DNA of 64,000 bases from Anoxybacillus tepidamans PS2 (GTDB lineage Bacteria; Bacillota; Bacilli; Bacillales; Anoxybacillaceae), in the NCBI RefSeq assembly GCF_000620165.1, contig NZ_JHVN01000009.1, positions 62,001 to 126,000 of the forward strand, read 5' to 3'. The notes below the pieces were generated by a model. That model did not search any database and was not told the DNA's origin. It saw only the letters and a program-made list of their open reading frames with translations. Of the stretch, positions 43,301 to 50,349 are shown one piece after another. The position numbers and the translations under genes were made by a program. Within the stretch, counting starts at the first letter, position 1; each line of letters begins with the position of its first letter.

Positions 43301-45428
43301 AGCCTACAGCACACGTTTTGGTGAATCCGAACCTTCAAATCGAATTACAGAAAATATCGTTTATCCAGTTATGCAGCCGCCGACAGCAAGCTTGAAACTT
43401 TTAAGCGACACAAGCGCTCTTATTACTTGGGACTTTGTTACTTATGCTAACGGATATAATATATATGAAATTATTGATGGAAAGCCTGTTTTAATAGCAG
43501 AAAAAGTAAATAATCTGTCTTATACAGTTTCAAATCTGTCATATGCGGACCATGTATATTATGTAACGTCCTATAGTAATTCCTTCGGTGAATCCGAACC
43601 GTCTAACAAAGTCATTGCAAAATTGATTATAGATACAGAGGCGCCAGTAACAACGATAAATGCACCGGCAAACTGGGTAAACCAAAAAGTTTTCGTGACG
43701 TTGAGCGCGACGGATAATGAAACAGGAGTAGCAAACACTTACTATTCAGTAGATGAAAGTGACTTTGTGGCAGGTACGTCCTTTACTGTTGAAGGAGAAG
43801 GAGTGCATAAGGTATCTTTCTATTCAATCGATAAGGTCGGAAATAAGGAATCGGTCAAAACTGCCTATATTAAAATTGACCAATCGGCACCGGTAACCAA
43901 GGCAAATGAAATTCCTAGCTGGTCCAATGATTCTGTCAAAGTGAACTTAACCGCGACAGATGAAGGCAGCGGCGTAGCGAAGACGTTCTATTCAATCAAC
44001 GGCTCAGATTACGTAGAAGGTACGTCATTTGTGGTAGATAAGGAAGGAATTAATAAGGTCACGTTCTACTCGGTAGACCAAGCGGGGAACGCCGAACAGC
44101 CGAAGACGATCGAAGTGAAGATTGACAAGACTGCTCCAGTAACGACATCCGATGCGAACGGATCATGGAGCAAAGAAAAAGTGACGGTGAAGCTCACGGC
44201 AACGGATGAAGGAAGTGGCGTGGCGAAAACGTTCTATTCAATCAACGGCTCAGATTATGTAGAAGGTACGTCATTTGTGGTAGACAAAGAAGGCATTAAC
44301 AAGGTAACGTTCTATTCGGTAGACCAAGCCGGAAATGCCGAGGAGCCGAAGACGATCGAAGTGAAGATTGATAAGACTGCTCCAGTAACGACATCCGATG
44401 CGAACGGATCATGGAGCAAAGAAAAAGTGATGGTGAAGCTCACGGCAACGGATGAAGGAAGTGGCGTGGCGAAAACGTTCTATTCAATCAACGGCTCAGA
44501 CTATGTAGAAGGTACGTCATTTGTGGTAGACAAAGAAGGCATTAACAAGGTCACGTTCTATTCGGTAGACCAAGCCGGAAATGCCGAGGAGCCGAAGACG
44601 ATCGAAGTGAAGATTGATAAGACTGCTCCAGTAACGGCATCCGATGCGAACGGATCATGGAGCAAAGAAAAAGTGACGGTGAAGCTCACGGCAACGGATG
44701 AAGGAAGTGGCGTGGCGAAGACGTTCTACTCAATTAACGGCTCAGATTACGTAGAAGGTACCTCGTTTGTGGTAGATAAAGAAGGAATTAATAAAGTCAC
44801 GTTCTACTCGGTAGACCAAGCGGGGAACAGCGAGCAGCCGCGGACAATTGAAGTGAAAATTGATAAAACGGCTCCAATTATCAATATGCAGTTGGGTGGA
44901 GAATACAAATTAGGCTCGAAACTGCAACTACAATATTCAGCTATTGATGAGTTGTCTGGCATCGCTTCGGAGCAAATGATTGTTTACGGCCCAAATGAAA
45001 CTGTCGGAAAAGTGATAAGCAACGGTGCTTTTCTAACTCTCGATAAACCAGGTGTTTATAAAATAATTGTGACCGCTACAAACGGTGCGGGTCTAACTAC
45101 TACTATTGAAAAGCGATTTGCCGTATATATCCCAGCAACGATCGAAGTAACGCCAAAGGTCATTAAAGGGAATAATGGAGTGTTCACTGTTCGTGTTTCT
45201 CTTCCAGAGGGGTACGATAGTCAAGGTTTCGACCTAAATACAGCGACTTTAAACGGAGTAAATGCGCTAAAAAGTAATAATGGATACTACAATCAAGCAA
45301 AGAACGGACAGTTTAAATTTGAGCGTTCTGATTTTAACTGGACATCGTCCGAAGTAACCGTCGAGTTTCGCTGTTATCTTGATGGCTATCTCGTAGTTGG
45401 CCAAACAACGGTTAAAGTACAAAAATAA
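40335..45428 (+). CDS. giant secreted protein with twelve Fn3-like and five Ig/OmpL47-like repeats
   Basis: A 1697-residue exported protein. A signal peptide (residues 1-31, ending SALAAES) precedes about twelve fibronectin-III-like repeats of about 90 residues (for example NGNDIVLTWNSVPYATGYKV, ending YSDRFGESAEGS). Five repeats of about 82 residues follow (TAPVTTSDANGSWSKEKV, then LTATDEGSGVAKTFYSINGS), three of them nearly identical, and a C-terminal domain of about 190 residues. No LPXTG, SLH or GW anchor is seen, so it is probably released or held non-covalently. The ATG at 40335 starts the signal peptide; an in-frame ATG at 40281 lies inside the terminator hairpin. It is controlled by a c-di-GMP riboswitch, which suggests an adhesin or matrix protein for the motile-to-sessile change. 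Confidence 0.85.
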   Translation: MRKRHLKHFSYVALFLLVLQLFFPIVSALAAESSILPPSNLAAQKVTPDDVKLTWNSVYGATGYNVYEIKDGQLTLLGKTTTTSYNLNNLAEGSYRYVVSTLSTEGESGPSAPVTVDIVYPEMTAPANLTYSIQNGNDIVLNWGASQYAESYNLYQISADGQKTLLKSLTSRTYTIGNAPAGNYTYSVSAVNSLYGESPLSAPVTVEIVYPTMKAPANFTYTLTNGNDVNLKWDSVPYATNYKIYQIIDGQKVLKSTVTGTGLTYTKMPFGEYTYEIHSYSDRFGESAEGSLLTVTVSDVTMAAPGNFTYKTQNINDIVLTWNSVPYATGYKVYQIIDGQKVLKSTVTGTSVSYPKMPAGDYVFEVHSYSDRFGESAEGSQVSLTIQSVDMTAPSNVTYKIQNGNDIVLSWDSVSNATNYKVYQIVDGQKVLKSTVTGTTVTYTNMKAGDYIYEVHSYSDRFGESQDGNQVSFSLVYPTMEPPANVVQTIKNATDFTLSWDPSPYATSYKVYQVVNGQKVLKSTVTGTSVTYTNMAPGEYTYIVHSYSSRFGESPEGSQLTVTLNGQTMEAPANLTYSIANGNDITLKWSPVQYATSYKVYQIVDGQKVLKSTVTGTSVTYTNLPSGDYEYVVHSVSSLLGESPNGAELKFSLVYPIMQAPGNLTYKIQNGNDIVLTWSSVQYATSYKVYELIDGQEVLKSTVTSLTATISKVSAGEHTYIVRSVSTRFGESPEGSKVSVNLSGYTMQAPTNLTYSITNGNDITLRWNAATYATAYKIYQIIDGEPVLKNTVSSTSVTFTNMPEGNYEYEVHSYSDRFGESPEGSKVSFELVFPTMQAPANPTYAIVNGNDITLRWNAASYATSYKIYQIIDGKPVLQKTVTSTSATFTNMPEGDYTYEIHSYSSRFGESQQGSTLTFKLTWPVVQPPQLSGTIFNVNNITLSWKSVPWANEYRVYHIVDGNRELIYKGTALSYKVYNLTEDTHSFEVTAYSTRFGESEPSNRITENIVYPVMQPPTASLKLLSDTSALITWDFVTYANGYNIYEIIDGKPVLIAEKVNNLSYTVSNLSYADHVYYVTSYSNSFGESEPSNKVIAKLIIDTEAPVTTINAPANWVNQKVFVTLSATDNETGVANTYYSVDESDFVAGTSFTVEGEGVHKVSFYSIDKVGNKESVKTAYIKIDQSAPVTKANEIPSWSNDSVKVNLTATDEGSGVAKTFYSINGSDYVEGTSFVVDKEGINKVTFYSVDQAGNAEQPKTIEVKIDKTAPVTTSDANGSWSKEKVTVKLTATDEGSGVAKTFYSINGSDYVEGTSFVVDKEGINKVTFYSVDQAGNAEEPKTIEVKIDKTAPVTTSDANGSWSKEKVMVKLTATDEGSGVAKTFYSINGSDYVEGTSFVVDKEGINKVTFYSVDQAGNAEEPKTIEVKIDKTAPVTASDANGSWSKEKVTVKLTATDEGSGVAKTFYSINGSDYVEGTSFVVDKEGINKVTFYSVDQAGNSEQPRTIEVKIDKTAPIINMQLGGEYKLGSKLQLQYSAIDELSGIASEQMIVYGPNETVGKVISNGAFLTLDKPGVYKIIVTATNGAGLTTTIEKRFAVYIPATIEVTPKVIKGNNGVFTVRVSLPEGYDSQGFDLNTATLNGVNALKSNNGYYNQAKNGQFKFERSDFNWTSSEVTVEFRCYLDGYLVVGQTTVKVQK
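43885..44870 (+). repeat. tandem 246-bp repeats in the giant protein gene
   Basis: The segment holds four consecutive 246-bp units encoding 82 residues each; the starts of the last three at 44131, 44377 and 44623 differ by exactly 246. The last three are nearly identical in DNA, the first is more diverged. Recent duplication or gene conversion is likely, and copy number may vary between strains. Confidence 0.9.
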
Positions 45429-45443
45429 ATATTTTCCTACAAA

Positions 45444-45490
45444 AGAAACGCCCTCAAACCATATATTTTTATGGTATGGGGGCGTTTCTA
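45444..45490 (+). terminator. terminator after the giant protein gene
   Basis: AGAAACGCCCTCAAACCATA and TATGGTATGGGGGCGTTTCT form a long, slightly imperfect stem around a TATTTT loop, just after the stop codon. Confidence 0.85.
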
Positions 45491-45826
45491 AGTATATGAA
45501 GTTAAAATAATACTTCTTTCTATTTTATATTATATAAAATAAATCCAAGGAAATCAAAAAGGTGAGAAAACACCTACAAAATACTACTATAGATTAAAAC
45601 GTTTTAATCATTTGAAGAAACTAGGCAAATATATGTTATGAGCCTTATAGGTGTCCTCACTCTTACCTATACTACTGCGAAAAGGATATTATTATTGGCT
45701 ATTTGGAGAAGATAGTTCTAACATAAAAATCCCTTTCTAATACTAGCGTTGTGTGAAAACGTTGTTGATAATTTAGCCAAGAGCTTTAGTTTTTCTTCGT
45801 ACATCTCTTCATAATTTTTATTTCTA
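45491..45826 (+). other. intergenic region before flaG
   Basis: No gene seen. It is AT-rich and contains a small AGGTG/CACCT hairpin near 45560. The flaG promoter element lies at its end. Confidence 0.5.
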
Positions 45827-45834
45827 TCCGATAT
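45808..45834 (+). promoter_or_regulatory. sigma-D-type -10 element before flaG
   Basis: TCCGATAT at 45827-45834 resembles the sigma-D -10, in the same TCTATCCGATATAA context as 35465. No TAAA at a usual distance is visible, so the -35 is weak. flaG starts 38 bases downstream, and fliD operons are usually SigD-controlled. Confidence 0.55.
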
Positions 45835-45871
45835 AAGAAGTAAGAAATGTTATAAAAAGGAGAAGACACGA

Positions 45872-46228
45872 ATGGCGATTGAACGTATTTCTTCCCAATC
45901 TTCTTTTTCTTTAGAGAATACGCAAACTCAGCTAGGTTCGAATGAATCAAAGCAAATCGCTATCCAATCAAAAGTAGGAAAAGAGAATGAAACGAAACAA
46001 ATTTCGAAGGATCAAATAGAAAATATTATTAATAGCGTGAACCAGTTTCTGCAACCGAGTCAAACATCGCTAAAATTTGAATTACACGATCAATTAAAAG
46101 AATATTATGTAAAGGTCATTGACGACCGAACGAAGGAGGTAATCCGTGAAATTCCACCGAAAAAGCTCCTTGATATGTATGCAGCAATGATGGAATTTCT
46201 CGGGGTAATTGTCGATAAAAAAATTTAG
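45872..46228 (+). CDS. flaG: FlaG family protein
   Basis: A 118-residue protein. The N-terminal half is low-complexity and Ser/Gln-rich; the C-terminal half has the FlaG pattern LKFELHDQLKEYYVKVIDDR, EVIREIPPKKLLDMYAAMME. FlaG proteins affect filament length in other bacteria; the mechanism is not clear. It is the first gene of the flaG-fliD-fliS-fliT operon, with AAGGAGA upstream and fliD 19 bases away. Confidence 0.9.
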   Translation: MAIERISSQSSFSLENTQTQLGSNESKQIAIQSKVGKENETKQISKDQIENIINSVNQFLQPSQTSLKFELHDQLKEYYVKVIDDRTKEVIREIPPKKLLDMYAAMMEFLGVIVDKKI

Positions 46229-46246
46229 GGAAGGGGAATTTAATCT

Positions 46247-47737
46247 ATGAGCACGCTGCGCATTAGCGGCCTTGCAAGTGGCATGGATATTGATAAAATA
46301 GTCAGCGACTTAATGAAAGCCGAAAGGATGCCGCTTGATAAGCTAAATCAGAAAAAACAAATTTTAGAATGGCAACGCGATGATTATCGTTCAATGAATT
46401 CGCTTCTGCAAGATTTAGATAGTTATATTTTTAATAACTTAACGTTGCAAAGCAGCATGTTAAAAAAGAAAGCTGTTAGTTCAAATGATAGTGTAATCAG
46501 CGCCACAGCGAATTCGTCAGCTTCAAATATTAGTACGACTTTGAATGTAACAAAATTGGCAACATCGGCAACTTGGATTTCTGGTGGAACGCCGAGTTAT
46601 ACGCCAATTGGTACGGATACGACTCTTAAAATTAATGTAACAAACGGTGATGGCAGTTCGCCTTCTACGAATCCAGTGACCGTTACAATCACTGCTAACT
46701 CAACACTAGATTCAGTTATTGCTCAGTTAAATAGCAATAGCGATCTTGGCATTACAGTGTTTCAAGATACACAGACAGGCAAAATTGTGATTACGAAAAA
46801 GGATACGGGATCCCAAGCGAGTTTAGTAATGGGAGATGCTACGACGGCAACCTTTTTCCAACAGCTTGGCTTTAGCGGGGCTGTAGCCGGCGCAGATCTC
46901 ACAGGAAAGACAGCCGGACAGGACGCTCAGTTTACGATTAACGGATTATCAACTACCCGTGCAACAAACACGTTTACAATTAATAACGTCACATATACGC
47001 TCAAGTCGGCAGGAACAGCAACTGTTACAACAGGAACGGATACAGATACTATTTTCAATGCGATCAAAGGTTTCGTAGATAAATACAATGACATTATCGG
47101 CAAAATTAATGCAAAAATATCGGAAACTCGCTATCGCGATTATCCACCGCTTACGGATGAGCAAAAACAAGCGATGACAGATAAGCAGGTCGAATTGTGG
47201 GAAGAAAAAGCAAAAAGCGGTCTTCTTCGTAGCGACTCTATTTTGTCTAGTGGCTTAAATCAAATGCGTTTGGGCGTTTACAGCAAAGTCAACGACCCGA
47301 CTATTAATGCGAATTACGATACGATTTCTGAAATCGGTATTACGACATCGAGCAACTTTTTAGATAACGGAAAGCTAATTATTGATGAGACAAAATTGCG
47401 CGCGGCTATTGAAAAAGATCCAAATTCAGTGTATCAGTTGTTTAATGCGAATGGTTCGAGCTTTGATACAAAAGGGATTGCCCGCCGTTTGCGCGATACA
47501 ATTAAAGATACAATTGGAAAAATCGAACAAAAAGCGGGAAAAACGATTTGGACCAATCAGCAATTTTCAATTGGTCGTGACCTAAATAACATTAATAACC
47601 AAATCTCGGTTTTTAACGACCGCTTAAAGGAAATTGAAGACCGCTACTATCGTCAGTTTTCGGCGATGGAGGAAGCAATCAATAAAGCGAATGCACAAAG
47701 CGCATATTTGATGAATGCGTTTGGAGGATCGAAATAA
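46247..47737 (+). CDS. fliD: flagellar cap protein FliD
   Basis: A 496-residue filament-capping protein that guides flagellin assembly at the tip. The N-terminus (LRISGLASGMDIDKIVSDLM, then LNQKKQILEWQRDDYRSMN) and the C-terminal coiled coil (RLKEIEDRYYRQFSAMEEAI, ending AYLMNAFGG) are typical; the middle is Thr/Ser-rich as expected for the exposed part. GGAAGGGGA lies upstream of the ATG. Confidence 0.95.
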   Translation: MSTLRISGLASGMDIDKIVSDLMKAERMPLDKLNQKKQILEWQRDDYRSMNSLLQDLDSYIFNNLTLQSSMLKKKAVSSNDSVISATANSSASNISTTLNVTKLATSATWISGGTPSYTPIGTDTTLKINVTNGDGSSPSTNPVTVTITANSTLDSVIAQLNSNSDLGITVFQDTQTGKIVITKKDTGSQASLVMGDATTATFFQQLGFSGAVAGADLTGKTAGQDAQFTINGLSTTRATNTFTINNVTYTLKSAGTATVTTGTDTDTIFNAIKGFVDKYNDIIGKINAKISETRYRDYPPLTDEQKQAMTDKQVELWEEKAKSGLLRSDSILSSGLNQMRLGVYSKVNDPTINANYDTISEIGITTSSNFLDNGKLIIDETKLRAAIEKDPNSVYQLFNANGSSFDTKGIARRLRDTIKDTIGKIEQKAGKTIWTNQQFSIGRDLNNINNQISVFNDRLKEIEDRYYRQFSAMEEAINKANAQSAYLMNAFGGSK

Positions 47738-47757
47738 TTAGTTAAGGGGTGTTTCTA

Positions 47758-48159
47758 ATGGCAGTGAACAATCCGTATCAGTCATATCAGACCAATGCCG
47801 TGCAAACCGCATCGCCTGGTGAGTTGACGTTGATGTTGTATAATGGCTGCTTAAAGTTTATTAAGCAGGCATGCAGAGCGATTGATGAACAAAACGTTGA
47901 AGAGCGAAATACGAATCTGTTAAAAGCGCAAAAAATTGTTCAAGAGTTAATGGTCACGCTTAACATGGAATACGAAGTAGCGAAACATATGATGGCGATG
48001 TACGATTACATTTACCGTCGACTCGTTGAGGCGAACATTAAAGCAGATAAGACTATTTTAGAAGAAGTCGAAGGCTATGTAACAGAGTTCCGCGATACGT
48101 GGAAACAGGTCATTCAGATTTGCCGCCAGCGCCAATACGCGCAAGGTGGCCAAGCGTAG
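47758..48159 (+). CDS. fliS: flagellin export chaperone FliS
   Basis: A 133-residue helical chaperone with NPYQSYQTNAVQTASPGELTLMLYNG (the tyrosine-rich start and flagellin-binding groove) and ELMVTLNMEYEVAKHMMAMY. FliS keeps flagellin from polymerising in the cell and delivers it to FlhA; in B. subtilis it also enhances FliW-flagellin contact. The ATG at 47758 follows TAAGGGG; three in-frame codons upstream are not needed. Confidence 0.95.
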   Translation: MAVNNPYQSYQTNAVQTASPGELTLMLYNGCLKFIKQACRAIDEQNVEERNTNLLKAQKIVQELMVTLNMEYEVAKHMMAMYDYIYRRLVEANIKADKTILEEVEGYVTEFRDTWKQVIQICRQRQYAQGGQA

Positions 48160-48509
48160 TGAGTATCGTAGTTGAGTTGTTTCAGGTGACGAAAGCATTG
48201 TACGACCTTCTAGAGAAACCGATCGCAAGAGAGTCGCGCGATGAAACGATTGAGGCGGTGAGAAGGCTGCTGTTGCAAAGAGACGAACTGATTGAACAGC
48301 TGAAGCCCCCTTATACCGACGAAGAACAGGAAATGGGAATAGAAATTGTCTCTTTGAATGAAACGATTAATCAAAAGCTTGAGCACCTGAAGCAGCAGAT
48401 TCAGCAAGATTTAAAAGCCACGAAGCAAAAGAAAATGGCAAATCAAAATTACGTCAATCCATACCAAGCGATTTCTGTTGATGGAATGTTTTATGATAAA
48501 AAACGATAG
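48159..48509 (+). CDS. fliT: FliT-like flagellar chaperone
   Basis: A 116-residue helical protein in the fliT position, directly after fliS (GTG overlapping the fliS stop by one base, AAGGTGG nine bases upstream). It has LFQVTKALYDLLEKP, RRLLLQRDELIEQLKPPYTDEE and a coiled-coil region before a C-terminal YVNPYQAISVDGMFYDKK. FliT binds FliD before export; sequence is poorly conserved, so the call leans on operon position. A longer start at 48099 lies inside fliS and is rejected. Confidence 0.8.
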   Translation: MSIVVELFQVTKALYDLLEKPIARESRDETIEAVRRLLLQRDELIEQLKPPYTDEEQEMGIEIVSLNETINQKLEHLKQQIQQDLKATKQKKMANQNYVNPYQAISVDGMFYDKKR

Positions 48510-48520
48510 GTTGTGGTGAG

Positions 48521-48907
48521 ATGGTTATATTAGCAAGTGCGCAAATGGAGACAGTATATAAATATTACCTTCTTCTTGAAACGATCAAAGAAGGATTTGA
48601 CTATATTGAGGAAAGTTTTACAAACTATGAGCGCACGCAAGCGGACATGGTACTTACTGATATCTTGAAGGCATTTGAGAGCATTAACGCAACGAACGCG
48701 TATTTAAGCCAATGGCTCACAGAGGAACCATGTATCATCCACGGCCTCGAACGATTTACCGATGTATTAGAAGAAGCGATGGCTCTTGAGGGTCAACTTG
48801 AAGACATGAATGCAAAACAACGAGTGATTCAACAAAGGCTCTCTCCTGCTTTCCAAGAGTGGAAACGTACGATTCAAGAGGCGCTACAGCCGTATGTTCA
48901 ACAATAA
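48521..48907 (+). CDS. unknown helical protein of the fliDST operon
   Basis: A 128-residue, acidic, helical cytoplasmic protein (METVYKYYLLLETIKEGFDY, then ERFTDVLEEAMALEGQLEDM) without a domain I recognise. It starts 12 bases after fliT and ends just before a terminator, so it is expressed with the filament-cap genes. Size, helicity and context suggest a chaperone-like or assembly role; it could be a second FliT-type protein. GTGGTGAG precedes the ATG. Confidence 0.7.
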   Translation: MVILASAQMETVYKYYLLLETIKEGFDYIEESFTNYERTQADMVLTDILKAFESINATNAYLSQWLTEEPCIIHGLERFTDVLEEAMALEGQLEDMNAKQRVIQQRLSPAFQEWKRTIQEALQPYVQQ

Positions 48908-48912
48908 CCTAA

Positions 48913-48943
48913 AGCTCTCCCTCCCACAGGAGAGCTCTTTTTT
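48913..48943 (+). terminator. terminator of the fliD operon
   Basis: AGCTCTCC (48913-48920) pairs with GGAGAGCT (48929-48936), then CTTTTTT. Confidence 0.88.
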
Positions 48944-49180
48944 ATCGTCTTTCACGGCTGTATCCCCATTTACTTCGTACGGACTTTAAGTTCTTTGCAG
49001 CGACGGTTTCGGACGGTCGGTGCGAGCGGCCACAATGACAACAATGTTGATCAGGCAGTGAAAAACAGAACTGCCCCGAAATAGAATCGGACATTTCAAT
49101 ACCCACCCCTTGCTTAATAAATCCCCTAATAATGATCCTAAAACTTTTTGATATGCCATTCTGAAATCGAAGAATGACCA
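48944..49180 (-). other. gene-poor region with possible TnpB-like remnant
   Basis: A - strand frame here ends in CHCGRSHRPSETVAAKNL, reminiscent of the zinc/DRD-AAKN C-terminus of IS200/IS605 TnpB proteins, but the DRD is lost and nothing else of TnpB is visible. No intact gene is present. Confidence 0.25.
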
Positions 49181-49448
49181 TCATTTTTCATTAATGAGAG
49201 ACGCCATCGTTTCATATACTGTATTAACAGCCTTTTGTTGCATAGGTGGTGTTGGAATGTCAAATGGATATTTCTCATCAACATAGATTTGATCGGTTCG
49301 TTTGATAAAACAGAGCGCTGTTTGCACGGAAAACGTCGGCTGCTAGTCCACCGCCACGTTCCGCTTCTGATGATTCTGTACTACTACCCACCCCATACAT
49401 AGGCAGTCCAATCAAATTCGCATAACAAGGGATGAATACGAGTAAATA
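49181..49448 (-). pseudogene. frameshifted remnant of an unidentified gene
   Basis: On the - strand, one frame encodes NLIGLPMYGVGSSTESSEAE, continuing GGGLAADVFRANSALFYQT until about 49300. There the adjacent frame takes over with DQIYVDEKYPFDIPTPPMQQ and runs to a TGA at 49181-49183 (ending TMASLINEK). Both halves look protein-like and are contiguous, which indicates one frameshift in a C-terminal gene fragment whose upstream part is missing. I do not recognise the family. Confidence 0.5.
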
Positions 49449-49502
49449 TTACCATAAGAATTCGGGCTTTTCACAAAATTACCAAAAAACCCAGCGTTTT
49501 TA

Positions 49503-49529
49503 AGAAGGATTTTGTAAGTAATTGTAGAA
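49503..49529 (+). promoter_or_regulatory. sigma-H-type promoter of hpf
   Basis: GAAGGATTT (49503-49511) and GTAGAAT (49523-49529) fit the sigma-H consensus RnAGGAwWW and RnnGAAT with an 11-base spacer. B. subtilis yvyD/hpf is known to use sigma-H as well as sigma-B, which matches. Confidence 0.75.
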
Positions 49530-49567
49530 TTATAGAGATAACCCTTTATTAAAGGAGGCTTCAGCGT

Positions 49568-50116
49568 ATGAAATACAACATTCGCGGTGAAAACATTGAG
49601 GTGACGCAAGCATTGCGTGAGTATGCCGAGAAGAAAATCGGCAAGTTGGAACGTTATTTTGAATCGACCGAAGGAACTGTCGTACATGTTAATTTAAAAG
49701 TATATAACGATAAACACTCAAAAATCGAAGTGACGATTCCGATGCCGCAATTAGTCTTGCGTGCTGAAGAGCGCCATGATGATATGTATGCAGCGATCGA
49801 CTTAGTGGTTGATAAGTTGGAAAGACAAATTCGAAAGCATAAAACGAAAGTGAACCGAAAATGGCGCGATAAGGAAACGAAATATGTATTTGCAGCAAAT
49901 GACGTTCCGGCCGCATCAGCTGAAGCAGATGAAGAGGACTTTGAACTTGTGCGAACAAAGCGTTTTAGCTTAAAGCCAATGGATAGTGAAGAAGCGATTT
50001 TGCAGATGAACATGCTAGGCCATAACTTTTTCGTTTTCACGAACGCTGAGACGAACCGCACCAACATTGTCTATCGCCGCAAAGATGGCCGCTATGGCTT
50101 AATTGAAGCGAACTAA
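49568..50116 (+). CDS. hpf: long-form ribosome hibernation promoting factor (HPF)
   Basis: A 182-residue HPF. The N-terminal S30AE domain (YNIRGENIEVTQALREYAEK, then HSKIEVTIPMPQLVLRAEER) binds the ribosomal decoding channel. The C-terminal domain from about residue 125 (VRTKRFSLKPMDSEEAILQM, then GHNFFVFTNAETNRTNIVYRR) dimerises to join two 70S ribosomes into 100S. Length confirms the long form usual in Gram-positives. AAAGGAGG precedes the ATG. It sits between the fli genes and secA as in B. subtilis. Confidence 0.95.
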   Translation: MKYNIRGENIEVTQALREYAEKKIGKLERYFESTEGTVVHVNLKVYNDKHSKIEVTIPMPQLVLRAEERHDDMYAAIDLVVDKLERQIRKHKTKVNRKWRDKETKYVFAANDVPAASAEADEEDFELVRTKRFSLKPMDSEEAILQMNMLGHNFFVFTNAETNRTNIVYRRKDGRYGLIEAN

Positions 50117-50120
50117 ATTT

Positions 50121-50147
50121 CATCCCCTGCCTTTTAGGCAGGGGATG
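50121..50147 (+). terminator. hpf terminator
   Basis: CATCCCCTGCC (50121-50131) and GGCAGGGGATG (50137-50147) form a perfect 11-bp stem. The T-run is poor. Confidence 0.7.
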
Positions 50148-50281
50148 TTACAATTTTAAAAGCACGTGCATACAATGATGATTGTGGCCGCTCGTGGCCT
50201 GTCACTAAAGCGAATAAGTGCTTTGAACTGAAATACTGTTCTTTCTTTGTCTGCTTTCCCCCTCTATCCCCCGCGTCTGAG

Positions 50282-50310
50282 TTGTCACCTATTCCTGTAA
50301 ATGATATCAT
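50282..50310 (+). promoter_or_regulatory. sigma-A promoter of secA
   Basis: TTGTCA at 50282-50287, a 17-base spacer, and TATCAT at 50305-50310, about 40 bases before secA. Confidence 0.75.
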
Positions 50311-50349
50311 GTAAATTAGTGAGTCTATATCAAATAAGGGGCGTTATGT

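Noticed and set aside
48942-49184. 80-residue - strand frame as a TnpB transposase gene
   Set aside because: Only a short Cys motif and AAKNL recall TnpB; the DRD and catalytic residues are absent, so it is at most a remnant.
50160-50280. CGRSWPVTKAN-like frame and a 14-base match to the - strand near 49030
   Set aside because: Too short to support a second insertion-element remnant.
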